Part shown: positions 17,871 to 26,583 of the stretch, piece by piece
Numbering within the stretch: position 1 is the stretch's first letter
Layout of the letters: every line of letters begins with the position of its first letter
Translations under genes and position numbers: made by a program
The notes under the pieces: generated by a model
Told to the model about the DNA's origin: nothing
Database searches by the model: none
The model's input: only the letters and a program-made list of their open reading frames with translations
Source: Bacteroidota bacterium
Lineage (GTDB): Bacteria > Bacteroidota > Rhodothermia > Rhodothermales > Bin80
DNA length: 40,555 nt
Direction of reading: 5' to 3'
Assembly (NCBI GenBank): GCA_028875125.1
Contig: JAPPGC010000020.1
Coordinates: forward strand, 1-40,555

Positions 17871-18279
17871 ACCTAAAGTCTTGTTTGTCTGTACTCACAA
17901 TTCCTCTCGCTCACAGATGGCCGAGGGTTTGTTGAGACACATATTTGGAGACTATTACGAGGTTTATAGTGCAGGAACCGAACCTAGCGGCGTGAGCCCA
18001 TTTGCAGTTGGTGCTATGGAAGAAATAGGCATTAACATCAGTCATCATATTTCCAAGGGGGTTGACGAATTCTTGTCGGCAAACCTGGATACGGTCGTGA
18101 CCGTATGCGATTCTGCACATGAGCACTGTCCGTATGTTCCAGCCAGGAATAACATACACCAACGCTTCGAGGATCCGCGTGCAACCACAGGTTCAGACCA
18201 AGCAAAAATCAAGGCCTTTAGACGTGTACGGGACCAGATAAAGGCTTGGATACAGGAATATTTCATCCCTCACGACTGA
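17863..18279 (+). CDS. arsC: Low-molecular-weight phosphatase-fold protein, thioredoxin-type arsenate reductase
   Basis: A 138-residue cytoplasmic protein. Starting at the second ATG (17863; another lies at 17860) the cysteines fall at 10, 82 and 89, the redox triad of thioredoxin-coupled ArsC (pI258 type). Cys10 is in the P-loop CTHNSSRSQMAEG, and Cys82/Cys89 are in VCDSAHEHCP. The general-acid Asp is in FEDPRA. The enzyme would reduce arsenate to arsenite using thioredoxin. No arsenite pump (arsB/acr3) or ArsR regulator is nearby. Instead the gene overlaps the end of dnaE by 8 bp and touches an Smr gene, so a tyrosine-phosphatase or housekeeping role is an alternative. Confidence 0.9.
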   Translation: MRKPKVLFVCTHNSSRSQMAEGLLRHIFGDYYEVYSAGTEPSGVSPFAVGAMEEIGINISHHISKGVDEFLSANLDTVVTVCDSAHEHCPYVPARNNIHQRFEDPRATTGSDQAKIKAFRRVRDQIKAWIQEYFIPHD

Positions 18280-18614
18280 TGAAACCGCGTCTTATGGACG
18301 ACCAGGCTCGCCCAGAGTTGGATTTGCACGGATGCTCTGTTGATGAGGCATTGCGTTTAAGCCGTGCGCTGATTACTGAGTCTTCCCGCCGGGGCAGAGA
18401 TTCGGTGCGGATTATTCACGGAAAATCTACAACCGGATCCAAAAGTCGCACCATCAAGTCTGCATTAACCGAATTGATTGACAGCGGACAGCTGTCTCTG
18501 CATGTAGCCAGCACCTACAAATCTGAGGGCCACATGCTTGTTGCTCTGCGCAAAGGAGGCAACAAGTATCGCTCCAATCGCATTACTCTACGAGATATCA
18601 AAAAACGACCGTGA
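18279..18614 (+). CDS. Smr-domain protein
   Basis: A 111-residue protein made of a single Smr (small MutS-related) domain. LDLHGCSVDEAL (residues 14-25) and IIHGKS (45-50) are the two signature motifs; the second is HGKS rather than the common HGKG. Smr domains nick DNA or cleave RNA in various contexts; a free-standing one has no fixed role. ATG 18279 is chosen because it shares one base with the stop of the preceding gene (TGATG) and begins just before the domain. It overlaps the amidotransferase gene by 4 bp. Confidence 0.87.
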   Translation: MKPRLMDDQARPELDLHGCSVDEALRLSRALITESSRRGRDSVRIIHGKSTTGSKSRTIKSALTELIDSGQLSLHVASTYKSEGHMLVALRKGGNKYRSNRITLRDIKKRP

Positions 18615-19315
18615 AACCTCTGATAGGCATAACAACCTCCTTTGAGGATGGAAAATACCGGCTTGATCACACTTATGTGAGTGCGGTCAACGAAGCCGGC
18701 GGACAATCGGTGCTATTGCCGCTCGTCAGTAATGGTGAAGAAGCTGCACAGTTGTGCGGTCAGATTCACGGACTGATCATTCCTGGCGGACCGGGCATAG
18801 TCGTCGGGATGGTGGGAAGCCTGCCCGCTCAGCTGCGGGCCGTGAATCCGAGACGATGGGAATCAGATAGCCTGATCCTGGATTCTGCTGTTGAAAGAAA
18901 TCTTCCGATTCTCGGTATTTGTTATGGAATGCAATTGCTCTGCGTCCGAGCCGGTGGATCGTTGTATGCTGATGTGGAAAAACAGGTAGAGGCCGCCTCA
19001 GTTCACAGTGAGAAACGTGGGGCACAGAACCATCCTGTGGACATAGTATCTGGAAGCCACCTGGCGCGAATCTGGGAATCGGATCTGAGTATGGTGAACT
19101 CGCGGCATTTCCAGGCCGTGCGCGATGCGGGGACCGACTATACGGTCAGCGCCCGAGGCACTGATGGTGTCATTGAGGCAATAGAGCGTACGGATGGTAT
19201 GCACATTGGCGTGCAGTTCCATCCAGAGCGGATGAGGATGGGATCCCTATTTCGCAATCTTACACTACAGGCTACGAACTATCGAGATGCTTCGCGAAGA
19301 GCTACGCTCACTTAG
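18611..19315 (+). CDS. Class I glutamine amidotransferase-like peptidase C26 (PuuD-type)
   Basis: A 234-residue cytoplasmic hydrolase of the gamma-glutamyl-gamma-aminobutyrate hydrolase family. The GATase triad is visible: Cys104 in LGICYGMQLL, and His204 and Glu206 in VQFHPE. The N-terminus KPLIGITTS, the IPGG oxyanion loop and VNSRHFQAV are typical of peptidase C26. Members split gamma-glutamyl amides such as gamma-Glu-GABA; the natural substrate here is unknown because no putrescine-pathway genes are adjacent. The start is GTG at 18611, overlapping the Smr stop (GTGA). Confidence 0.88.
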   Translation: MKPLIGITTSFEDGKYRLDHTYVSAVNEAGGQSVLLPLVSNGEEAAQLCGQIHGLIIPGGPGIVVGMVGSLPAQLRAVNPRRWESDSLILDSAVERNLPILGICYGMQLLCVRAGGSLYADVEKQVEAASVHSEKRGAQNHPVDIVSGSHLARIWESDLSMVNSRHFQAVRDAGTDYTVSARGTDGVIEAIERTDGMHIGVQFHPERMRMGSLFRNLTLQATNYRDASRRATLT

Positions 19316-19703
19316 TCCAAATCGACGCCAGTTGCGCTCCTTTGGCATCACATTAGGGATCGCGATTCTCGTTATAGCAGGCGTGCTTTACTGGCGTAAC
19401 GCTCCGGGGGTAATTCCGGTATCCAGTATTGGGGTGTTGTTTCTGATAGCCGGATTGGTAGCTCCGGCAATCTTGAGGCGATTGTATAAGCCATGGATGG
19501 CGCTAGCGGTGCTCATGGGATTCGTAATGACCCGCATCCTGCTAACCCTGATCTTCGTGCTGCTGTTCATTCCTACGGGCTTGTTGATGCGGCTTTTCGG
19601 CAGAGACCCTCTACGCCGAAGGCTTGATCCCGATGCGAAAACATACTGGATACGCAAGCAATATGACCCGGAGAGGCGTGAACGCCTAGAACGCTATTAT
19701 TGA
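19287..19703 (+). CDS. SxtJ-like small membrane protein
   Basis: A 138-residue protein with three or four membrane helices (FGITLGIAILVIAGVLYW, then SIGVLFLIAGLVAPAIL, WMALAVLMGFVMTRILLT and LIFVLLFIPTGLLMRLFG). The ending RLFGRDPLRRRLDPDAKTYW resembles the SxtJ family found in saxitoxin and carbamoyltransferase-type clusters; such proteins are small membrane partners of unknown function. The ATG at 19287 overlaps the amidotransferase gene by 29 bp, the longest overlap in this run. No carbamoyltransferase gene is present. Function is unassigned. Confidence 0.75.
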   Translation: MLREELRSLSPNRRQLRSFGITLGIAILVIAGVLYWRNAPGVIPVSSIGVLFLIAGLVAPAILRRLYKPWMALAVLMGFVMTRILLTLIFVLLFIPTGLLMRLFGRDPLRRRLDPDAKTYWIRKQYDPERRERLERYY

Positions 19704-20283
19704 CCTCGGTGGGACTGTGCGCTGAAATGTCGCAGGTTGGTTGTCGGAAATTCAGCCTATGCAAAGCATCAGTTTTTTCGCGATGCGCGACGGGACGGAA
19801 CGGGGCTTCTAGTTCACCTAACTCGTCAGGAATTTGGCGAAGCTAGGCTATGAAGGGAATTATGTCATTTGGTTTGGGAAAGATACTGAGCGGGAACGAT
19901 CTAGGGCCGTAACGCCCGACGTTCTAACCTGATGTTTAAGGTATTCAATCAACTGGGGGTGATATGATTTTATCCGTTTTAGGTCGAAATCTGCGTGTGC
20001 GGACCAAGTGAATTCCAGGTTGTTGGATACCAAGGCCTATGGAGTCGTACTGAATAGACCCCGAATTCTAGGAAGCCGTACATCTGGGATTCCAAAATAT
20101 CGAACATTTCACTACTGCCAAGCTGTCACAAATTCTAAACGGAACCGTACCCCTATAGCGTGGGGTTCTCGGCAGGAATATGTGTCTTGAGCATGTGGCG
20201 CGTGTTCCGACCCATTCTCCCGGAGTTATTGTCCAAAATCTCTCAAAGGCTTTGTTGTTGCGAGCCGCAAAATTGCGTAAATA
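19704..20283. other. 580-bp interval without a supported gene
   Basis: Sits between the dnaE run and the beta-propeller gene. Short ORFs on both strands look like chance reading frames. I see no tRNA, terminator with T-run or known repeat. The promoter of the propeller gene should be near its right end. Confidence 0.5.
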
Positions 20284-21426
20284 ATGAAACGGTTTTCTTC
20301 TTGTTTGGCGTGCCTTCTTGTTCTGTCTTTTTGTGATACGGTAGAGGCTCAGATGAATACGTCTCCTTTCGAGCTCACTGAGATATTTAGAATAGGAGAT
20401 GAAGAGGGTGGGGACTCCATATTTGTAGAGACGCATTTATACACGCAGATAGCGGTGAATAGCGTTAACCAGCTATTCGTCGGCGGATGGAGAGTATCTC
20501 CCGTCATGTCCTTCTCAGATGAAGGACGCTTTGTTGGCTATTTGGGCGCAAAGGGGAAAGGGCCGGGGGAGTTTGAAAACAGTAGAAGCGTAGTCGTTGG
20601 GCCGGGAGATTCAATCCATGTCTTTGATCCAGAATTAGAGCGGTTGCTCGTATATGATCCCCAAACGCTACAATACGCCTATAGCAGGAACACGGTCGAA
20701 TCAGTATCAAATGTTTCCAGTCCTGCTGAATTGCTGGGTGTGACCGAGAAAGGTTATCTTTTTGAATTCTGGACACCATACAGGCCTCCCGGAAATAAAC
20801 TGGGCGTGGAGCCTCATGGGCCAAGATTCAACGTGATAAATCTGCTGGACAGAAATGGGACTATGGTGAAAAAATCCGTCGCGAAGCTGCCTGCAGCAGA
20901 ACGGTTAGTCCAAACATCTCAATCAAGTGATGAGTCATCAATTGCCGTTAGGTCCCTTCCCTTTGGTCGGGATCCGTTCTTTGTTTTTAAAAACAGTAAT
21001 GTGTATGCTGGATGGAATGACGTAATTGATATTGCAGTTATTTCGGAGAAAGGTGAACCAGTAAGAACAATTAGAATTGCCCATGAAGCGTCTCAGGTTA
21101 CACGAAGAGATATTGAAAGCATCGTAAAGGATGCTTCAAGGAGGGTACGCAAGTGGGTTCTCGAATCTGAGTCAATCCCCGAAACCAAGCCTGCTTACGA
21201 TGCATTGGTCGTTGATGATCAGGGGCACATTTGGATTCGTGAATACCCAAATACCGATGCCGAATTTGCTAAATGGCTGATCGTGAATTCAAATGGGGAA
21301 TTGGTTGGAGCGATGGAGTTACCTGAGAATCTTCTCTTGAAGACGATAAAGGCGGGGCGAGCGTATGCGAGCGTCTACTCCGAGACTTACGGACCATACA
21401 TCGTCGTATACGCCATTACGGAGTGA
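20284..21426 (+). CDS. Exported 6-bladed beta-propeller protein
   Basis: A 380-residue protein with an N-terminal signal peptide (LACLLVLSFCDTVEA). Repeated blade patterns follow: hydrophobic strand, Asp-Gly turn, then the segment FVGYLGAKGKGPGEF at residues 80-100, the hallmark of the 6-bladed beta-propeller proteins that are multiplied in Rhodothermota and other Bacteroidota-group genomes. Later blades contain DSIHVFDPELERLLVYD and DALVVDDQGHIWIREYP. Binding partner and role are unknown. It stands alone between intergenic stretches. The AT-rich leader and lower GC than its neighbours hint at accessory status. Confidence 0.82.
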   Translation: MKRFSSCLACLLVLSFCDTVEAQMNTSPFELTEIFRIGDEEGGDSIFVETHLYTQIAVNSVNQLFVGGWRVSPVMSFSDEGRFVGYLGAKGKGPGEFENSRSVVVGPGDSIHVFDPELERLLVYDPQTLQYAYSRNTVESVSNVSSPAELLGVTEKGYLFEFWTPYRPPGNKLGVEPHGPRFNVINLLDRNGTMVKKSVAKLPAAERLVQTSQSSDESSIAVRSLPFGRDPFFVFKNSNVYAGWNDVIDIAVISEKGEPVRTIRIAHEASQVTRRDIESIVKDASRRVRKWVLESESIPETKPAYDALVVDDQGHIWIREYPNTDAEFAKWLIVNSNGELVGAMELPENLLLKTIKAGRAYASVYSETYGPYIVVYAITE

Positions 21427-21431
21427 TCGTC

Positions 21432-21448
21432 CTGAGGAAATGCCTCAG
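21432..21448 (+). terminator. Short hairpin after the beta-propeller gene
   Basis: CTGAGG-AAATG-CCTCAG lies 5 bp past the stop codon. The stem is 6 bp with a 5-nt loop. No T-run follows, so termination activity is only a possibility. Confidence 0.3.
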
Positions 21449-21621
21449 TGTAGCCGTACCGGGTGCAATGCGAAGTGGGTCCATGGCGTCGGAAACATCA
21501 TGTTAGCCGGACGAAAGTCCAGGTTAGTCCAGAGTGCCTAATACATTTGTGGGAGCTTGGCCGGCAACTCACGCCAGAAACAGCTTGACTAACCTCCCCA
21601 AGACAACAGCCCACATAGACT

Positions 21622-23487
21622 TCAGCCTTCAAAGAGCTTCCTGTCGTTAATCGTAAGCAGGTATCGTTTCTGGTTCAGATACTCCATCTGTAGCCTGCTC
21701 CGGGCCTCGCTACCTTCAGGGGCATTCATCATCTCATGTTTCAAACGCTGGATCTGCCTTTTCACAAAGGCTCCCTTGACGCGCATCATACAGTCTTCAG
21801 CAACGCGTTTTGATTTTTCGTTCAGTCGGGGGACATTAATCTTCTTGGCACCCCATCCCTTGGAAATTTCATGCCGGCGTATCAGAATATCCGCCACCAA
21901 TTGTCGGGCGGTCTCATCAGCATTCGTCCTTCCCGAACCAAATGCCGACAGCACATCGTCTCCATGTGCTTCGTAGGTCTCCATCAACAGGTTTACAAGC
22001 TCGCGGGATGGTCCTTCCTGAAACTCGTCATATGCCATGTTCCCGAGGATATACTTAATCATCGGACCACCTTCTTCAAGCATTAACTGTAGGAGCATTT
22101 TTTCAGGCTCGGAGATTGCATCAAAATTGACGGGCGCGGCGCCGGTACTTTCCTCCGGTGGAGTCTGAGGTGGGCGTTGCTGTTGCTGATTGTTCCTGGC
22201 GACTCGTGTGATTTCATAAGCCATGTCGCGCTCGGCAATCGCGAACAACTGACTGGCCTTTTGTACATACATTTTCCGAAGAATATCATCCTTAATGTAT
22301 GCGATGCGTTGGGCTACATGGGAGATTGCCTGCCGCTTCTTGTGAAGCGTGCCAAGTCCGTTGTCTGAGAGAGAAGCATCGAAAAAAGCGTCAACCCAGT
22401 CTTTGGTAGCCGTCTTGAGGTGCAACTCAAAAGCATCAGCCCCTTTTTCACGCACAAATGAGTCCGGGTCCTCTCCTTCCGGTAGCGAAACAATGCTTGC
22501 GGCTACCCCCCCTTGAAGTACAACATCAACTGCGCGTTCGGAAGCCGCTGCGCCCGCACGATCTGCATCGTAGAGTAGCCGGATCTCCTTCACATATCGC
22601 CCCAACAATCCAACCTGCTGAATGGTGAGAGCAGTCCCGCAGCATGCAGCTGATCCAATCGCTGCCTGGTCTAGTGCCAGAACATCCGTGTATCCTTCCA
22701 CCAGAAGGATGCTCTCCTCCTGGCGCGCCATCCGTTTGGACTGATACAGCCCGTAGAGCACGGTGCTTTTGTGATAGACCTCCGTTTCTGGTGAGTTGAG
22801 GTATTTGGGTGCATCAGGGTTATCCGCAAGGAGCCGTCCCCCGAAACCGACAAATTTGCCTACATGTGATCGAATAGGAAACATAATTCGTCTCCGAAAT
22901 CGATCATAGTAACCCGTGCCGTCTCTCCGCTCAGCGACCAATCCGGCCTTTTTCAGAGTTTCGAGCTTGATGTGCGCATTTGTAGCTGCCTTTATTAGGC
23001 CATCCCACGAATCAGGAGCATATCCCAGACTGAATCGCGATATAGTTTTCCCAGTCAGTGCACGTCCATTCAGATACTCGCGTGCTCGCGCACCAGAAGT
23101 TGGGTCGTTGAGCTTGCCAACGTAGTACTCGGAAGCAAAGCGGAGAGCCTCGTATATAGACTCCCGTTTGTCGTAGGCTTTTTTCCCCTCTTCTGTCTTT
23201 GGGATCTCTATTCCTGCGCGGTCCGCCAACCATCGAATGGCATCAACAAATTCCAGTCGTTCAATCTCCATCACAAAGGTGATCGTGTCACCACCTTTGC
23301 CGCACCCAAAGCACTTGAAAAATCCTCTCGCTGGATTCACATTAAAAGACGCCGTTTTCTCGCGATGGAAGGGGCATAACCCTAGGTAGTTGCTCCCGGC
23401 TTTCTTGAGCCGAACATAATCCTGTACAATGCTCAGAATGTCTGAGGAATCACGAACCCGCTCGACAACGTTTTCTGGAATCCGCAT
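21622..23487 (-). CDS. dnaG: DNA primase
   Basis: A 621-residue replicative primase that makes RNA primers for DnaE at the fork. The ATG at 23487 gives the family N-terminus MRIPENVVERVRDSSDIL; an in-frame upstream start at 23553 would add 22 Arg-rich residues with no family match. The N-terminal zinc finger is C38-P-F-H41 ... C59-F-G-C62. The central Toprim domain holds ILLVEGYTDVLAL (catalytic Glu) and RLLYDADRAG (Asp-x-Asp). A Gln/Pro-rich linker (NNQQQQRPPQTPP) precedes the DnaB-interacting C-terminal helical domain. Length is normal. Its position in the window near dnaE (about 4 kb) is a replication-gene neighbourhood but not an operon: the strands differ. Confidence 0.97.
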   Translation of the reverse strand: MRIPENVVERVRDSSDILSIVQDYVRLKKAGSNYLGLCPFHREKTASFNVNPARGFFKCFGCGKGGDTITFVMEIERLEFVDAIRWLADRAGIEIPKTEEGKKAYDKRESIYEALRFASEYYVGKLNDPTSGARAREYLNGRALTGKTISRFSLGYAPDSWDGLIKAATNAHIKLETLKKAGLVAERRDGTGYYDRFRRRIMFPIRSHVGKFVGFGGRLLADNPDAPKYLNSPETEVYHKSTVLYGLYQSKRMARQEESILLVEGYTDVLALDQAAIGSAACCGTALTIQQVGLLGRYVKEIRLLYDADRAGAAASERAVDVVLQGGVAASIVSLPEGEDPDSFVREKGADAFELHLKTATKDWVDAFFDASLSDNGLGTLHKKRQAISHVAQRIAYIKDDILRKMYVQKASQLFAIAERDMAYEITRVARNNQQQQRPPQTPPEESTGAAPVNFDAISEPEKMLLQLMLEEGGPMIKYILGNMAYDEFQEGPSRELVNLLMETYEAHGDDVLSAFGSGRTNADETARQLVADILIRRHEISKGWGAKKINVPRLNEKSKRVAEDCMMRVKGAFVKRQIQRLKHEMMNAPEGSEARSRLQMEYLNQKRYLLTINDRKLFEG

Positions 23488-23707
23488 GCTCACTCTTTTA
23501 CGGCAGCGCGGCAACCGGCGGTTGTTCGGGCTTTTCCGAGCATTGGCAGGCACCTATGGAAAGAAAATCCGCAAGAAGTATGGCAAGCAAGAATCTGGTC
23601 ATAAATATATATTTCCAATATTTTCTGTGTGACTTGGCGAAGATACTGCCAATGTTCTAAGTTACGCACTATCTTTCTGCTTCTGCTACGCTTACTCTGG
23701 ATTTGAG

Positions 23708-24454
23708 TTGGAAGTTCTCGGAATAGACATAGGTGGAACTGGAATCAAAGGAGCTCCGGTGGATATAGCATCTGGGAAATTAACGTCTGAGCGTTTTCGC
23801 CTTTCCACGCCAGAGGGCGCACGCCCGGAAGAGGTTGCGCAAACTGTGCGTGCCATTGTTCATCATTTTTCCTGGCACGGAAGAATTGGCGCAGCAATGC
23901 CCGTACGCGTCCGTGACGGTATTGCCCTTACAGCATCCAACATTGATTCCTCTTGGATTGGTACAAACATAGAGGAGCTATTTTCTCGCGTCACGGATTC
24001 GGACGTGGTTACGCTCAATGATGCCGATGCTGCGGGTTATGCCGAGATTCATTACGGTGCAGGCAAGGGTGTTTCAGGTAAAACCCTCGTATTAACTTTT
24101 GGCACGGGTATTGGCTCAAGCCTGTTTGTAGGGTCCACACTCGTACCTAATATCGAACTTGGTCATGTGCGGATGCACAACACCATTGCGGAAGCCTGGA
24201 CTGCCAACAGCGCACGAAAACGGGAGAATCTGTCTTGGGAGGACTGGGCAGATCGCCTGCAGGAGTACCTGAGTTACATTGAGTTCCTTTTTGACCCTGA
24301 ATTGATAATTCTTGGAGGTGGTGTCAGTAGACCCAAGCGCGTAAGACGTTTCTTCCATCTACTCAGAACAACGGCACGCCTTGCGCCGGCGCATTTCCAG
24401 AATGAGGCAGGTATCATCGGAGCAGCCTGCGCCGCCCACAGTCGCAAGCCTTGA
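23708..24454 (+). CDS. ppgK: ROK-family kinase, probable polyphosphate glucokinase
   Basis: A 248-residue sugar kinase. The phosphate loop is GIDIGGTGIKG (residues 5-15). LNDADAAGYAE supplies the catalytic Asp (about 106), TFGTGIGSS (130-138) is the second nucleotide loop, and LVPNIELGH ends in the His that ROK kinases use. Length, the PVRVRDGIALTASNID region and VPNIELGH fit polyphosphate glucokinases, which phosphorylate glucose with polyphosphate and often ATP; generic ROK glucokinases are longer. The start is a TTG at 23708, which fits because the family begins right at this strand. Four bp separate it from dapD. Confidence 0.85.
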   Translation: MEVLGIDIGGTGIKGAPVDIASGKLTSERFRLSTPEGARPEEVAQTVRAIVHHFSWHGRIGAAMPVRVRDGIALTASNIDSSWIGTNIEELFSRVTDSDVVTLNDADAAGYAEIHYGAGKGVSGKTLVLTFGTGIGSSLFVGSTLVPNIELGHVRMHNTIAEAWTANSARKRENLSWEDWADRLQEYLSYIEFLFDPELIILGGGVSRPKRVRRFFHLLRTTARLAPAHFQNEAGIIGAACAAHSRKP

Positions 24455-24457
24455 CTG

Positions 24458-25264
24458 ATGCATTCCCGGTCAAGTATCCAAGAGTATCTCGAGTCTAATG
24501 ACCCTGGCCTGCAGGCACTAGGTTTCGACTACCTAATAGAAGGGCTAAATACCGGAAGAATACGCGCTGCTTCCCGAGACGCAGGAGGCAACTGGGTAGC
24601 CCATGCCTGGGTAAAGAGGGGGCTGCTGTACGGATTCCGTGCCGGCAAACTTGAAGAGCTTGCGGCTGCACCGGCCCCCTTCTTTGACAAACACACCTTT
24701 CCTCTGAAACCGCTCGAGATGAATGATCAGGTCCGCCTCGTACCGGGTGGATCATCTATTCGTACCGGAGCATATGTTGGTGCTGGTGTAATTTGCATGC
24801 CCCCGATGTATATCAATACTGGAGCCTACGTAGACGAGGGAACCATGGTTGATTCGCATGCTCTTGTGGGCAGTTGCGCCCAGATCGGAAAACGTGTTCA
24901 CCTTTCCGCTGCCGTACAGGTCGGCGGAGTTCCAGAACCCCCGGGTGCACTCCCTGTAATCATAGAAGATGACAGTTTCATCGGGGGAGGTTGCGGCATT
25001 TATGAAGGCTGCATAGTCCGCGAAAGTGCAGTGTTGGCTCCCGGCGTAATATTGACAAGCTCTACGCGATTGTACGATCTGGTTCACGAACGCATAATCG
25101 AAACCGGAGAAGTTCCTCCGCGGGCCGTTGTTGTACCAGGAAGTCGAAATAAGCCGGATTCTTTCGCACGAGAGCACGGGATAGCCACGTATGTGCCGGT
25201 TATCGTTAAGTATAGAGACGCGCGGACTGACGCGGCAACGGAACTCGAATCGGCCCTTCGGTGA
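24458..25264 (+). CDS. dapD: 2,3,4,5-tetrahydropyridine-2,6-dicarboxylate N-succinyltransferase
   Basis: A 268-residue enzyme of the succinylase branch of lysine and diaminopimelate synthesis. It transfers succinyl from succinyl-CoA to tetrahydrodipicolinate in the cytoplasm. The N-terminal helical domain is followed by a left-handed beta-helix of hexapeptide repeats: GAYVGAGVICMPPMYINTG, AYVDEGTMVDSHALVGSCAQIG, then GVPEPPGALPVIIEDDSFIGGG. The active-site Asp region VDEGTMVD and the acyl-CoA binding turns are intact. Length matches E. coli DapD (274). It is cotranscribed with ppgK by spacing, a pairing with no obvious metabolic logic, and ends 4 bp from the convergent SPOR gene. Confidence 0.95.
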   Translation: MHSRSSIQEYLESNDPGLQALGFDYLIEGLNTGRIRAASRDAGGNWVAHAWVKRGLLYGFRAGKLEELAAAPAPFFDKHTFPLKPLEMNDQVRLVPGGSSIRTGAYVGAGVICMPPMYINTGAYVDEGTMVDSHALVGSCAQIGKRVHLSAAVQVGGVPEPPGALPVIIEDDSFIGGGCGIYEGCIVRESAVLAPGVILTSSTRLYDLVHERIIETGEVPPRAVVVPGSRNKPDSFAREHGIATYVPVIVKYRDARTDAATELESALR

Positions 25265-25268
25265 TTCC

Positions 25269-25811
25269 CTACTCAACAACTACCTGGTCGGGCGCGATGA
25301 AAGAACTCGCATAATCATCCTTCATCATTTCAAGGAGGCGCTCAGCGTTGGCACGGCTGATAAAGTTACCTATCCGAACCCGATAATATGGGGCCCGAAA
25401 GTCCTGGTAAACTGGCGGTTCCGGCTCGGATCGAGGGTATAGGTCGTAGAGTGAAGGGTCCTCCTTAAAATCTCTCCACCAGGCCAAAGCATCTTCGACT
25501 GCCTGATCTGCTTCCTGTTTACTGAGCGTAGATACAATCTGAATACGAAAACCCGGTCGCTCTTGACGTGAAAATTGCGGTACGTTGTTGCTGGAAAGCA
25601 GCATTTCGGGTACATCATGCTCCACCTCTACCGAAGCGGCAACCGGGGGCTCCCGATAGGCTTCAGGGTCGAAATCCTCATGCGCAGACCAGTCAATTGG
25701 GACATTCTCCTCCGAAGACCCAGCATCCATAAGGGGTGTGGTTGCCGGGCCTGAGCAAGCAACAGCGAGCAATAAGAAAACAAGTGTTAAGGTTGTAGCG
25801 CTCCTGAACAT
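25269..25811 (-). CDS. SPOR-domain lipoprotein
   Basis: A 180-residue exported protein with lipobox LLAVAC (Cys19). The C-terminal ~80 residues form a SPOR fold: FRIQIVSTLSKQEADQAVEDA then YYRVRIGNFISRANAERLLEMM. SPOR domains bind denuded septal peptidoglycan, so the protein is likely at the division site or envelope. An acidic/Pro-rich linker joins anchor and domain. It starts exactly where deoC stops (0-bp gap, TGA then ATG on the minus strand). Confidence 0.88.
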   Translation of the reverse strand: MFRSATTLTLVFLLLAVACSGPATTPLMDAGSSEENVPIDWSAHEDFDPEAYREPPVAASVEVEHDVPEMLLSSNNVPQFSRQERPGFRIQIVSTLSKQEADQAVEDALAWWRDFKEDPSLYDLYPRSEPEPPVYQDFRAPYYRVRIGNFISRANAERLLEMMKDDYASSFIAPDQVVVE

Positions 25812-26471
25812 TCAATCAAGTTCTTGGATAATCGCTAGCGGGGCGCTGGCCCCAATCCTGTCAGCACCCGCCCGTACCATTGCGAGCGCAGAGGCTCCGG
25901 TGCGGATCCCGCCCGCTGCCTTGACTCCAAGATCGCGTCCTACAGTGTTACGCATGAGAGTCACATCTGCTTCCGTTGCTCCCCCGCTAGAAAATCCTGT
26001 GGATGTCTTCACGTAGGCGGCTCCTGCGTCACGTGCCAGCAAGCACGCAGTACGTTTCTCCTGCTTTGTGAGCAACGCGCACTCAAGGATCACTTTCACC
26101 AGAGCCTCATTCTCGCAAGCATTCACTACCGTTTGAATATCTCTTGCTACCGACTCGTATGCCCCAGTCTTGAGTAATCCGATAGCCATGACCATGTCAA
26201 TTTCCGTTACGCCGTCTTTAATCGCAGTCGCCGCCTCTGTAGCCTTGACGCTGCTTTGGTTTCCCCCCAAAGGGAACCCCACTACCGTGCATACCCGAGG
26301 CGCTTCTCCTGCGAGTAATCGGGCAGCCTCCTCCACATAACATGGAGGAACACACACGCTGGCAAACCCGTGTTGGACAGCCTCCTCACAGAGAACGTAC
26401 ACCTCCTGCACCATCGTATCTGGAGCAAGCCTGGTATGGTCAATCATTCGGGCAAGCTGGCTTGATGTCAT
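25812..26471 (-). CDS. deoC: Deoxyribose-phosphate aldolase
   Basis: A 219-residue class I aldolase that splits 2-deoxyribose-5-phosphate into glyceraldehyde-3-phosphate and acetaldehyde during deoxynucleoside salvage. The Schiff-base lysine is Lys155 in AYVKTSTGF. The proton-relay residues are Asp92 (EIDMV) and Lys184 (GVKAAGGIR). The N-terminus IDHTRLAP and VCTVVGFPLGG are family signatures. It is divergent from btuF across a 112-bp spacer and abuts the SPOR gene. Confidence 0.96.
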   Translation of the reverse strand: MTSSQLARMIDHTRLAPDTMVQEVYVLCEEAVQHGFASVCVPPCYVEEAARLLAGEAPRVCTVVGFPLGGNQSSVKATEAATAIKDGVTEIDMVMAIGLLKTGAYESVARDIQTVVNACENEALVKVILECALLTKQEKRTACLLARDAGAAYVKTSTGFSSGGATEADVTLMRNTVGRDLGVKAAGGIRTGASALAMVRAGADRIGASAPLAIIQELD

Positions 26472-26583
26472 TCAACCCTCTAATGCAAAGGTTATAAACA
26501 TCTTCGTGATTCACTTATGAGTAACAAGAGAACTTAATGTAACTTACGGCCTGTTCACCAGTGCCACATCCTCCACCGAAGCC

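Noticed and set aside
20068-20436. Minus-strand ORF across the start of the beta-propeller gene
   Set aside because: It lacks any family likeness and overlaps the signal peptide of a well-supported gene.
26472-26583. Cobalamin riboswitch in front of the BtuF-type gene
   Set aside because: The leader is only 112 bp and lacks the conserved B12 box and core; only a partial GCCAC word is present.
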